From contig JAVYIG010001588.1 of assembly GCA_035222895.1 (NCBI GenBank), forward strand, positions 186,001 through 250,000: a stretch of DNA of 64,000 bases, given 5' to 3'. Each line of letters begins with the position of its first letter. Position 1 is the first letter of the stretch. The DNA comes from Strongylocentrotus droebachiensis. Taxonomy: Eukaryota; Echinodermata; Echinoidea; Camarodonta; Strongylocentrotidae. Positions 36,075 to 46,200 of this stretch are shown in pieces. Made by a program: the position numbers and the translations under genes. The notes below the pieces were generated by a model, which was given only the letters and a program-made list of their open reading frames with translations, had not been told where the DNA came from and did not search any database.

Positions 36075-36689
36075 ACTCACTCTCTCTCTCTCTCTCTCTC
36101 TCTCTCATACACACACACACACACACACACACACTTTTTTCCTTTCTCTCTTTCTACATTTCTCTTGTTTCTCTCTGTAATATATCTTAGTATCCCACTT
36201 TGTTTTTGCTTTTTTTTGCTTTTTTTCTTTCTTCCTATCCTTTTTTCTATAATCAGTCTCTATGTACAGGTTTGAATGTACCTCAAAATCTGATAATCCG
36301 TATTTGAATACAAGAATACCATTCTGAAGTTCATTACTTTTAATAATTCTTTCAAAATTAAGCTTGGAATATCTAAACTCGGACATAAGTTTTATCCATG
36401 CTGTTTTTGTTAACTTTCATTTGTGCATCATTCTGATTTTCCCTAGATCTCCAATGCTGGCTGCTAAAGAAGGCCAAAATTCAGTTTGAATATCTAAACT
36501 CAGACACAAGTTTTATTCATGCTGTGTTCATTAACTTTCATTTTGGATCATTCTGATTTGCCTAGATCTCCAATGCTGGCTGCCAAGGAGGGCCAAACCA
36601 GGGCGGGGCAACTCAAGAGCCGACCTAGGTTTAATGCCACGGTGGGGAAAACTGCACCTACTGGTGGAATTAAGTCTGCATGGGACTGA
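22762..36689 (+). CDS. TTC23: TTC23: tetratricopeptide repeat protein
   Basis: Twelve exons join in frame: 22762-22928, 24557-24755, 26363-26486, 27352-27508, 28078-28206, 28711-28837, 29304-29386, 29776-29861, 30420-30547, 31323-31472, 35864-35946 and 36566-36689. They give 518 residues plus TGA. The first 120 residues are Ser/Arg-rich and low in order. From about 123 on, TPR helices match vertebrate TTC23, for example HWKLAEGYVFLAHAYLLLRG, EAEQNLVKAERVSQEL and HFLQAHSIAVAR. TTC23 proteins are tied to the EVC/Hedgehog zone of the primary cilium; that role is family knowledge. The ATG at 22762 lies inside an exon that starts at 22735 and is open upstream, so translation may begin in an unseen 5' exon. 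Introns 4 and 6 are AT-AC. TTC23L is the alternative name. Confidence 0.9.
23323..23726. mobile_element. TTAA-flanked MITE, copy 1
   Basis: TTAA, then AGATAAAGACCAGT; ACTGGTCTTTACCT, then TTAA. The 404-bp element is non-coding and lies in TTC23 intron 1. A second copy is at 52900-53273 in the same orientation, similar along nearly its whole length (GGTCATGCGATTG, GAATCATCAAA, TTCTTTCACATGATTGG). Confidence 0.85.
24840..25440 (-). repeat. Probable interspersed repeat with (GAGTTT)n edge
   Basis: Five tandem GAGTTT units at about 24851-24880 open an AT-rich block. It looks like the 3' end of a LINE in reverse orientation (GGGGTAGATCATTCCAATAG, CCTCTGAATGACATTG). I have no second copy in the window to prove it. 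It lies in TTC23 intron 2. Confidence 0.3.
25927..26276 (+). mobile_element. Full-length tRNA-derived SINE
   Basis: The head (25927-25998) folds like a tRNA. A 7-bp acceptor stem pairs GTGTCGT with GCGGCAC, allowing G-U pairs. The A box is TGGTCGAGTGG and the B box is GGTTCAAGTCC. A non-tRNA body follows (GGCAAGACATTG, CTCCACCCAGGTG, GGGTACCCGGTAGGATTCG, CCAATGACCGGGGTAAT). It ends AGAGCGCTATATAAATGCC and (ATT)n. RNA polymerase III transcription is expected from the two boxes. Diverged copies lie at 18000, 26945, 30605, 31020 and 60150. It is in TTC23 intron 2. Confidence 0.88.
26945..27170 (+). mobile_element. SINE body fragment without tRNA head
   Basis: CTCTCCACCCAGGTGTATG, GGGTACCTGGTAGCATGC, GTGGTTTGATGAGCA and GGAGTGGAGAGGGTGCAT follow the order of the 25927 SINE. 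The head is replaced by unrelated sequence. It lies in TTC23 intron 3. Confidence 0.75.
27509..28077 (+). other. TTC23: U12-type AT-AC intron (TTC23 intron 4)
   Basis: The 5' end is ATATCCTT, the exact minor-spliceosome consensus. The branch site is TTCTTTAAC (28058-28066), 8 of 9 to TTCCTTAAC. The intron ends in AC 11 bases past the branch A. Splicing here joins ...CTC AAG AA to G TAT CAG and keeps the TPR reading frame. No GT donor at this boundary would do so. Confidence 0.9.
28838..29303 (+). other. TTC23: U12-type AT-AC intron (TTC23 intron 6)
   Basis: It starts ATATCCTTT right after codon GGA AGA. The branch site TTCCTTGAC (29283-29291) is a perfect consensus, and the intron ends in AC at 29302-29303, 13 bases after the branch A. 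The next exon starts TTA GAA CAA in phase 0 and continues the protein. It is the second AT-AC intron of the same gene. Confidence 0.92.
30605..30965 (+). mobile_element. Diverged full-length SINE copy
   Basis: GTTGTCCTAGTCATGTGGTTT is in the place of the tRNA head. GGCACGAATATC, TTGCCAAGACATCAATCTGC, CCCCAGGCAGTGGAAATGG and AATCCAATGACCTGGGTAAT follow the SINE body in order, ending in TTATTATTA. It has many substitutions compared with the 25927 copy. It lies in TTC23 intron 9. A further body fragment with a G run is at 31020-31110. Confidence 0.78.
31632..31706. repeat. GC-rich hairpin near the retroelement 5' end
   Basis: GGGCGCAACGGCAAACACAGG (trimmed: GGGCGC..CGGCAAACA) pairs with TGTTTTGCCGCGCCC across about 30 bases. 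It lies 270-350 bases before the retroelement ORF. It could be the structured 5' end of the retrotransposon or a separate foldback element. Confidence 0.5.
31700..35560 (+). mobile_element. RLE-type (R2-like) non-LTR retrotransposon
   Basis: The element fills most of TTC23 intron 10. Its ORF region (31978-34938) encodes reverse transcriptase then a zinc-knuckle and restriction-like endonuclease, as in R2/NeSL/HERO-type LINEs. A T/C-rich stretch, an AT-rich tail with loosely repeated TTATGCATGATTAATA-like units (35280-35430) and AATAAAGG at about 35544 follow. The 5' boundary is unclear (somewhere 31600-31980), and no target duplication was found. No poly(A) tail is evident. It is inserted in the sense direction of the host gene. 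Confidence 0.8.
31978..34938 (+). pseudogene. Retrotransposon polyprotein, reverse transcriptase plus RLE, two frameshifts
   Basis: The first segment (31978 to about 33275) carries a Lys/Arg-rich N-terminus, then RT motifs SSAPGPD (about residue 240) and FFDIADAFGSVSHD (about 373). After a one-base loss in a G run near 33273 the frame moves to the 33333-33956 segment, with the catalytic YADDFNLI. A second shift near 33945 moves to 33973-34938. That segment has the CxxC..HxxxxC knuckle (KCPFCPLTTGTLHHILSNC) and RLE motifs RPDLVI and ELTVPFE. I see no N-terminal zinc fingers, so the ORF may be 5'-incomplete. The two breaks could be real decay or read errors, since one is in a homopolymer. The rest is well kept, which suggests a young insertion. 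Confidence 0.85.
36038..36136. repeat. (CT)n followed by (AC)n
   Basis: A run of CT with short breaks (36038-36106) is followed by ACACAC to 36136, in the last TTC23 intron. Leu-Ser and His-Thr ORFs here are artefacts. Confidence 0.95.
36367..36600 (+). repeat. TTC23: 121-bp tandem duplication including the TTC23 last-exon acceptor
   Basis: Copy 1 (36367-36487) and copy 2 (36488-36600) share GAATATCTAAACTC, TTAACTTTCATTT, a CCTAG acceptor and the exon start ATCTCCAATGCTGGCTGC. Using copy 1 (acceptor ending 36447) would encode QSPMLAAKEGQNSV then TGA. Using copy 2 gives the longer ending ...GIKSAWD. The duplicate may be an alternative last exon or a decaying copy. Confidence 0.9.
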
Positions 36690-36733
36690 GAGTGAGAGCA
36701 ATAATGTTGATCTACCAGTATAGAAATCTCCTG

Positions 36734-36880
36734 GGGCCCGTTTCACAAAACTTGTCATCAGTGACAAATGACAGTTTTTGTTACAAGCTACTGAAATCCT
36801 TGCTTCTGATTGGTTATTAGCAGATTTTTCACTGACTTTTGTAATTTGTAATTGAAAAGTGGCTTTATGAAACGGGTCCC
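36734..36880. mobile_element. GGGCCCGTTTCA foldback element, copy 1
   Basis: The left end is GGGCCCGTTTCACAAAACTTG and the right end AAGTGGCTTTATGAAACGGGTCCC (shown here in part; outer match GGGCCCGTTTCA/TGAAACGGGTCCC). It lies directly after the TTC23 stop, so probably in its 3' UTR. A second copy is at 53328-53462, and looser relatives lie at 20459-20560 and 22180-22262. Confidence 0.7.
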
Positions 36881-38335
36881 TGGAAGCCAGTAAATCATCA
36901 TCTCTCCTTCTCAGTCCTGTATATACAATGGAAATTTGTATTCAATAAGGACATTGGGACCATGGAATATCTTTGTTATATCGGGTATCTTGTTATATCA
37001 AAGCTCTTTACATACATGCCAACTGTTCAGATTAAAGAGGAACATTCCTCTTTTTGGGAGAAGATAATTATCCTTTTAATGCAGGTGTTCCTCTTCCTGT
37101 ACAAATTTGTCTGTAGTATTGAATAGGAGAGTTAGGATTGTTCCTCTTTTTTTTTTAAATAGCATAATTTGTACAGATTTCTGATTTTCAAATGTTGGCA
37201 TGTATGTCTTTATAACATGTTCCCACTGTACATGCATTTGCGATTCAACGTAGGCCTAATTCACAGCACTTTTTGCTGAAAGGTATTTTTTTTTACCAAT
37301 TTAATTAGATCACAAAGACTTGATAGCATTGTCACTGCCAAAAATTCCAGTTTACAAGTTACCCTGTTTATAAAGCTAATAAACTCATAAACAAATATGA
37401 TTAGTATTTTAAAGACATCTGTAGGTTACTAACATGTTTATAATAGTTTAAAAGCTTTTAGAGAACTTTCCCCAAAAGTATACAGTTATTCCCCAAATCA
37501 TGGTTTTTTGTATCAATCGATCCCTTCAATGGGATATGGTACAGTGAGAGGATAAAATAATCAGGGATATTAGAAGTAAATGTTTGTGTAATTACAAAGT
37601 AAATACACCCACATGTATGATGTTCAAGTAAGCAAGGTATTGCATCAAATATAGGTTTGTGCTTTGTTCTATTCTGTTTTATATTGCTTGATGTATTCAT
37701 AGAAATGTGCAATGTAGTAGTTATTATGAAGTACAACAACTTCATGAAGTTATTGTTGATTTGTAGATGGGTGAGAACTTAAGTCTTACTGTGTTCAGCT
37801 TACATTGTTACTGCCTTTCATATGCAGTGTATGCACTATGTATAATGTACATTAAAGTAGATTTGTCAATTTGTGTCAGTTGTAATGTACATTAAAGTGG
37901 GTATGTGAATTTGTCTCAGTTTTAAAAATAGAGAAAGAAGGTAGGATTAGGGTACGTTTGATTTGTATACGTATATTTATGACAATTCTCTTCTATAAAT
38001 TTCATCAAATTTGTTTCCTTTGTGTAAACTGCCTGTTGTCATGCTCGTAAGTGTGAAAGGAGAACATGAAATAATCTTGAACAACATTGGGAAGCTTATT
38101 GGAAGCAGTGTAAATCTTAAGAATGGATCTCAATATACATGTACCGGTACATGAATTTTTAAAATTAAAAAAAAATCTAATTGGTAGTAGATTCCTCTGG
38201 ATATCCCCTCCAATTACAGTACTCTCAAAGTTCTCATTTGGAAAGATTACTATCCAGTCCAAAATGCATTTGATTTAGCACCTTTTCCTACCAGTTACAA
38301 AGCGCTGGACACATTGTTCCACATGCTTGGGCCAC

Positions 38336-39014
38336 TACCGTGTGAGTCAAAAAAAAGTTTACACCTAGAAAGTTGCTAATTATTTTTAAAATCATTGATG
38401 AACAGTAAATTATTATACATCTTATGAAAGAGTATTTTATCCCAAATCATTTGGTATCATTTTTGTGTGTTTTGTGTTCACGCTTGGATGAACAGGAGGC
38501 ATTGTTTGCGAGAGTGCAAAAATCGACTTGCGCCAAAGTGATGCCTACAGTATGTATTATGTTGGGATTAGCGGAGTGAGAGAATGAATTGAATGTATTA
38601 AATGAAATGCATTGCATATGCTCTTTGCAAAGGGCAAAGTCACACACACCCACACACGCGCGCACAAATGTTCTTTGATATTTGATATTCGATATTTGAT
38701 ATGTGTGTGGCATTATTAAATTTGTTAGGGATGTTATTTAGATCTGCAAAGATCGAATTAATACCCAAATCCCAATTGTTTTATTCAAACATCACATAAG
38801 CAACTTTGGCGCAAGTCGATTTTTGCACTCTCGCAAACAATTAATTAATGCCTCCTGTTCATCCAAGCGTGAACACATATCACACAAAAATGATAACAAA
38901 TGATTTGGGATAAAACACTCTTTTATAAGATGTATAATAATGTATTGTTCATAGATGATTTTTAAAATAATTAGCAACTTTCTAGGTGTAAACTTTGTTT
39001 TGACTCACACTGTA
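38336..39014. mobile_element. TA-flanked MITE with about 200-bp inverted arms (mariner-like)
   Basis: The arms 38338-38538 and 38812-39012 are inverted copies with few differences. The tips read C(C/A)GTGTGAGTCAAAA and are flanked by TA on both sides. The tips resemble Tc1/mariner ends. The centre has (TTTGATAT)n and ACACAC runs and no transposase. The left side is inserted next to a SINE 3'-end fragment (38265-38333). Confidence 0.85.
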
Positions 39015-39400
39015 TATCCTTCATGTGAAATTGCTTATATACATTTCACATGTACTTTTATGGGGACATACTACAGAGTACTAAAATCTTTGATGATCCA
39101 TGTTTGTATAAAATTTGTATATTTGACCATGACCATACCCTTTGTCTTTCAGTTTCAGTAGAATCTTGTGCAACTCTTTCATGTGAACATGTTTTGTAGC
39201 AATAAAATTGTATGAATTCTAATTCTTGTTTTATGGTTGTTTCAACATACCACTGTTTTGATGGAATGCAGTAAAAGCAGAAGTAGCGTTTTTATAACAA
39301 ATTGAGTTGGGTTGAAGTAGAAATATCAGAGGAAGAAAATCTTGGAAGTTTCAGATAATCAGAGAAAAGAGCAGAAACTTTAAGAAAGTCAAAATCACTA

Positions 39401-40282
39401 TACAGTGCGTCCCAGAAAAAACGAAACCGAGAAGTATCGATGTTTTATCATAACTTAATCACAACCATAATTAATGAATGATACATATTTGGAAAGCTTA
39501 GAGTCTCCTCTTTCAGTTGATGCTACTCAGATGATGCATATTTCACGCATGAGTGATTAAAAGCAATTTGAAGGAAGGAAACCAAAAAGACATTTGGCGG
39601 GCGGTATCTGAATTTCAAAGAAAAATTCACATTTCTAGAAAGTTGAGTTTCTGCCCTTTCATATGACACCTCAATCAGGAAAAACGAGCGAGGAATAACA
39701 AAGTTCTATTTGTTTAAAGTAGTGCTTGCATTTCCATAATTTTATTAAACAAATTCGTTTTCACTGGCTGCCTGCCGTATCAATAAACGAAATTAACAAA
39801 AGACTTAACTCCGTTTCGTTGACAATCAGCCGTAGACGAGTCTTCATGCATGGCTGATTGTCAACGAAACGGAGTCAAGTCTTTTGTCAAATCTGCTTTT
39901 TGCTACGGCAGGCACCCAGTGAAAACGAATTCGTTTGTTAAAATTATGAAAATGTAAGGGCTACTTTAAACAAACAGAACTTTGTCATTCCTCGCTCATT
40001 TTTCCTGATTGAGGTGTCATATGAAAGGGCAGAAACTCAACTTTCTAGAAATGTGAATTTTTCTTCGAAATTCAGATACTGCCCGCCAAATGTCTTTTAA
40101 GTTTCCTTCATTCAAATTGCTTTTAATCACTCATGTGTGAAATATGCATCATCTGAGTAGCATCAGCTAAAAGAGGAGACTCTAAGCTTTCCAAATATGT
40201 ATCATTCATTAATCATGGTTGTGATTAAGATATGATAAAACATCGATACTTCTCGGTTTCGTTTTTTCTGGGACGCACTGTA
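39401..40282. mobile_element. TA-flanked 880-bp foldback element with about 420-bp arms
   Basis: TA CAGTGCGTCCCAGAAAAAACG at the left is complemented by CGTTTTTTCTGGGACGCACTG TA at the right (outer 17 bases shown: CAGTGCGTCCCAGAAAA). The complementarity runs inward to near the centre at about 39840, where ACGAAACGGAG pairs with CTCCGTTTCGT around a short loop. It is almost wholly palindromic and non-coding. TA targets and CAGT ends fit Tc1/mariner. Confidence 0.92.
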
Positions 40283-42155
40283 TTAGGAATATCTTATTGG
40301 CAATCTGCTCATTGTGCTTGTGTGATGTTAAAGGGAAATTTCTCCCTTCGTTTCGTACCCTATACTCGACAAAATAGCATGTATAAAAATAATATAATGC
40401 AACTGTCCTTTTCTTGCAGCAGTAAATGCAAGGGGGGTGGGGTATACATTGTACTTGTATATGATTGAAGAAATGTATTCATCCATTTATAATACATGAA
40501 AAAGGGACATTTTATTAATATTTTTTCCATATGAACAAATGGGAGAATTCTTTTACGACATTGTACATCATGACTGAATTGCCTATGGGAGTTTTTTTAT
40601 TTGTAGTAATTGAAGCTTTCAAGAAGTCAAAATTTATTCTTTTTCCAATTTTCTCATCTATCTTATTGTTCACCAAATTTTGTTTTGTTTTGATTGGGGT
40701 AATTCCGTCTATGAGTCTCTAAAAGTAAACATTTCAGTTGAAGAGCACAACATTCTTAACCCATAGATCCTTGAAAGTACTGATTTTCTGCAAGTTAAAG
40801 ACATATTACGTAATAGCTGTGTCCGGCATATGTAACCTACACTACTTCAAATACTCAAACATTATAAATAATTCATAACACATCATATGTTAAAGAAATG
40901 TATTTAATACAATATCTTATTATGTTCGAGAAGACGAGAACATTTGTTTTTTTCAAAGTATGAAGGCATAAAATAACATTTGTATTTACAATTATGTACA
41001 AAACAAAATCATAGGATATATGAAAGAGTAGAATAACAGATGGAGAAGCTGCATGAACACTAAACACAGCAACAATGAGTACTGTCAATACATTTACAAA
41101 TGCTATTCTGCTACACTGTATATACAGCTTTGGTTTTGCTGCTAATTCTCAAAGTAGTATAACTTTCTTCAGCCACAGTTGCACTGATACAATTTGATAC
41201 GATTTAAAAAAAATAATGTATCTCCTTCAAAACTAAAGGAAACAGATTAGGACTTATGATATTTGGCATATACTGGGAGAAAATTGATAGAGGTGCTATA
41301 AACAATCTTAAATAGGTATTGGAATCATTCCATGATTAATCATTATTATTTGTACCAATGATAGATTTGTTTAAGCTATGCAGAAATGTCAACAACAACC
41401 CACAACAGACTTTGTGTGAACTTTGGTTCCACATGTAATAAAATAAATGTAGGTAAAACTCGGTTAAAAATCAAACAAATGATAAACTAGAGGTAAAAAG
41501 AAGAAAAAAACCCACAGGAGGGACGATTCCATCAATCCTCTCCTTACATCTTATAAACACAAACAACTCTTAATCAATGCATGCACTATGTCAAATAAAA
41601 GATCGTGCACAAATGATATATAACGCTTTATAGATTAATTATAGCTTCTTCATTTCATATTCATTCCTTACCATCGTTGAATACAAACCAACATTTTGTA
41701 CATTACTAAATTACCCTTCTTGTGAAGCTTCTGAAATATATCACTTAAATCAGCTTCATTTTAAATGGTGCTTCATGCTGAAATATTTTAAAGTTAATCT
41801 TTAAAATCAATTCACTTTAGAACACAAGCAGCTGGATTCTTGAAAACAAATAGCTTCAACTTATTTCAATATTTCTTCTGTTAAGGTGAATAAAGGTTAT
41901 TAATGGCAAGACTAACTGTAAAGGTAATTCAATGGTATGATTATTTTTGCATAATCAATAGTATCATTAAAATATTTCCTGCTGTTGTCCATGGACCTGA
42001 GATATCTAAAAGTGCTCGATGTCAAGCTGAAACAGCTGCGTGAACTACAATAACCTATCCACTTTTCCAGGCTCATACAAGACAGCTAGCCATTTGAATT
42101 TGGTTGTTTGTGAGTGTACATGTAAATATTGGATGCCATAAGGTATAATAATTTA
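40283..42155. other. Intergenic region between convergent genes, nothing clear
   Basis: This AT-rich stretch between the 3' ends of TTC23 and the MIF4G gene has no exon-like ORF and no repeat I can pair with another copy. Part of it may be 3' UTR of the MIF4G gene, whose stop is at 43292. Confidence 0.4.
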
Positions 42156-42159
42156 AAGA

Positions 42160-42600
42160 AGTGGCAATAAGTATGATTATCTTCGAACAACAGCCAGTGG
42201 GCAAGCGGCTCAAATCCAGACACAGCTTTCTGCACTCTGTAGAGCCTCTTAATACTAGCCCTCACAACCAAAGGATGACTTTGTGGTCTAACCACCTTCA
42301 GACCACTCCACATAAACTCTCCCTCAGCCCGAAGGAATCCCTCGCTACCGGCTCCAGTGAGACTTGGCCTACCTGGCTTAGCCTCAACCGCCTAAGAACT
42401 GGCTACGGTCGATGCAGAGTCCTAATGCAGAGGTGGGGTCTAGGAGACGAACAAACGGCATGTGAATGCGGCCAGGAACAGACAATGGAACACCTGCTAG
42501 TCTGCCCACTCCTGCCAGAGCCATGCACCCAAGATGACCTGGAAGCCGTGAATTGCCGTGCCAAAGCCTGTGTGGACCACTGGATGGGACTTGTGTAGTG
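42160..42600 (+). mobile_element. 5'-truncated LINE: C-terminal end of a reverse transcriptase ORF
   Basis: An ORF of about 140 residues ends with TAG at 42598. Its core LNRLRTGYGRCRVLMQRWGL, then CECGQEQTMEHLLVCPLLPE, is the C-terminal Cys/His segment found after the RT domain of Jockey/CR1/RTE-type LINEs. No RT domain precedes it, as expected for 5' truncation on insertion. It is a different type from the 31.7-35.6 kb element. The upstream limit is approximate. Confidence 0.75.
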
Positions 42601-43289
42601 ACTCGATAAGAAGAAGATCTATCATTCCAAATGATATGCCATATGTACTAATATTCACAGTTTAAATATTGTTTTGCATAAGACTTAGCAATTGGAGATA
42701 CATACAAATGAACATGGCAAACATTATGTGCCACTGAATTGCCTGTTAAAGACTTGAGCAGTATTTGAATACCTTCAGATATAAACCATTAAGGAAATAC
42801 TGAATTTCTTGTGATGAGAAGGAGTGAGATATCTGTACTCTTACACCTCTGGCTATTACTTTTGCTATTTTTTTAATGCTGACATTTTCACAGGGTCTTA
42901 TTAAGGAGAAGATACTTAGATAGATAGATATTAATGCTACTATAGTGTACATGGCTTTATAAAATATTTTCCCATTGTGGATATGAAATACCAAGCTTGT
43001 ACACTATTGCCTTCTGTAAAGAAATTTGAACTAATGACGGTGTTCGTAATAACTGATCGTGTCACATAATTCTAGCACACAAAATCAAAGGAGCATTCAT
43101 ATTCTTGCATCTCACAAAAACACTAACACTGATGCACTTAACACACAGATCTCTTACAGCTTGTACTTGAAAACAAAACAAAGTGTTCTATCGAAGGAAA
43201 TCTTTAGCTAAGACTGAGCACAGAAGCACTTGTATCTCTCTCACAGAAAATATTGAAGAATGTCTTTTAAAAAAGTATTTTGGCAACCG

Positions 43290-46200
43290 TTAGCAGATGA
43301 TCTCGGAGTAGTACTGCTGCTGTGTGTCGGTCAAGTGCCATCCGCTTGCTCTAAGCTCAATGATTTCTAGGAGGAGGAGGCGGGAGAAGTGGGAAGATTT
43401 GGGTCCTAGGAGTTTCTCCTTCATCATGTTTAGTAGAATATCCATCTGTCCAGGCTTGAGCTCTTCAAGAGTGGGTCCAAGCTCCTTGAGCTGAGATAGG
43501 ATAGGCAAAGGAATATATCACGTAAGATCAAGAGGAACTCAAGGCATTTAACATCTGGAGCAAAGTCATTTACCAGTAAATGATACTGTTTCGTTGCCAT
43601 ATGTATATCACAAGGGTAGATCAAATGTTTATTCACACAAATTTAGACTTGGGTGAATAACAACCATAAAGTTTTCACTTTTCAATAACCTGTGAAGAAG
43701 ATGATTTATGCCACACAGGCGGGTACGCAGGGGGGGGGGGGGGGGCGGTAAATCCCCCCCTTGAGTTTTTTTCATGTGTATGTTTTGTGTATGTTTTTTG
43801 TGAACCCCCCCCCCCCTTTTGATTAATAAAAAAAAAAAAAAAAAAATTACGCCAATGGCTGACCTAAAAAAGGTGACCTTACCCCTCCCCCCAACGGAAC
43901 AAAAAAAAAAAAAAGAGTGTCCTCTTACCCCCTACCCCCCCCCCCCCCGCTTATTTGTTGCAATTTTTTTTTGGACTCCAAAGAAAAAATCAAGAGGGGT
44001 AACAAAATTAAGGATAGAGAAAAAGAAAATGGAGATAGAGCTTTAGCTCATAAAGAAGAAGATAATAGAAGGAAAATGACAAGAAAACTATAAAACTATT
44101 GATATTATGTGACTCGAGCTTACCTGATTACAACCACATTTCATTTCTTCATCACTTGAGTCAGCATCAATTACGAGCTGCATTAAAAAAATAACAAGAT
44201 ATACGGATGAGGAATATACTAAAACTCACTTGAAAAGCAATTACATTTATTAATTTTGATTAATCACATCATTGATACAAAGCAATGTCCCCAAATATTA
44301 GGACACCATCAATCAATTTATCTTGATGAACAAAATATGGTCTTGTCTATGCTCATTTACCGTAAATCTCTGTGTATAAGGCGCACTTTTTTTCCATCGG
44401 GAAAAATCAAAAGTCGGGGGTGCGCCTACTACACAGGTACAGGATATTTTGAGTCCTCAAAATGCTATTTTTTAGTGGTTTCCGAAAATCCCTGTGTCTC
44501 AACATGAATTACATAATGCAAAATTGCAAATAAAGAATAGGATCTTGCACGGGGGATATCGAATCACCACTCAAAAACTAGCCTGTCTAAATTTTGGTTT
44601 GGACTCGGGAGGACAAATTGTTACCATTCTTTTTTACTTTGACTTTTTGACTGTAAAGTCGTAATAAATAAAATTCCTTCCCAATTCCCTGCATCATGGC
44701 TTGGGTTTCCGAACAGGACCGCACGCTGAAATAAGAGAATCCGAGATTGTGGCGGCAAAAAAGCAAACCCAAAAGGAAGATTTTTTTTTTTTTTTATTTA
44801 TTTTTTTTAATCTAAAAAATAGGGGTGCGCCTTATACACGGAGATTTACGGTAATACAATGACATAGTGTTCACAGAAAGTAAAGATAAACTTGAAAAGT
44901 GTATGAAAAGCCAAAATACTTACTGAGTCCAGGCATGTATAAACAGGCTCGACCAAGGCATTGATGTAGTTATCTCCAATCTTGAGGTGTCTGAAGAGGC
45001 AGCACAGGTAGCAGGTAAAGGCAAGCCATCGATTGGGGTCATTGTCTTTCCATGTTGCACGGGAGATGAAGTCTTCCTGTCATGAGCAATGAAAGAAATG
45101 GTGTGTTGTGATTTTGTAAAAATCATCTTTTGACCTTCTCAAGCATAAGGTTGGTGATGTATAATTCTCAAACTTACTTTTCATAACAGTGAAGAGGACA
45201 CATCATAAACAATTTGAAAAACATACTCCCTGGATATCAAGATCCATCAGCTGATCGTTATCCCAGTTCTGACCTTGATACCTAAACCTTATGAATTTTA
45301 CTCAATACATGTTGGGTTATTCTGCAGTGGAGCCCGGTAAAGGCGGTATATCACCAAACTACTCAGACTAAAAATTAATGTGTCCCTGCAAAATGTTGAG
45401 ACAAAAAGTTTACCTGTAGCTGCTTAAGGAGAGGACTTCTGAACTTGAGTCCCTCTGCCTCTAAGGAAGCTAGTCTGGAGCACAGTTTGGCCACAGTCTC
45501 CGCATTCTGGGCATCCTCCAGCCCTTTATTGTACATGAGAAGGGCAAATGCCTTCACTTGTGCCTCTTTGCTGATGTACCCTTCTACATCCTTGTAGATC
45601 CCATCTGCAATGTCCCACAATGAGGATTCATTGCTACTCCTTGCAGCTTGCTGCACTAACACCATCATCCTGTTGTAAAAGTGCTGAATTCATACAAGGA
45701 AGAAATATGTGTTAATTCATCAACTACAAGTATGGAAATCCTACCACTGAAGAACATGTATGCTGAATTTAATGTAAAGAACATGTACATGTATATTGAA
45801 TTTAATGTAAAGACAATGTTCACTTTTGTCGTGTAGACAAGTTGAACATCAATGTCAAGAATCATGAATTTGTGATTTCAGTAACACATAGTTACAAGTT
45901 GGCCTAATTGATGACTTTTTTCATCTTCATATTTTAGCTTATCTTTAAAAATATCAGGTAATTGTTTAAAATGTCCATAAAGATAACTTGTTTACTAGTT
46001 GTTAGATGAGCAACTCTGAGATTATATTAGCCTAGACTATGCACAATTCAATCACTTTTAATAATAGTTTAAATGCTTTTTTAATACCCCAAAATTATCT
46101 CTGCATCAAAAGACTTTCAATAATCAAGTCTAAATTGAATAAAAATGTCTCATGATTTAAAGACCGTAAGATTCGGTCTCTAACATCGACAGTTGATCAG

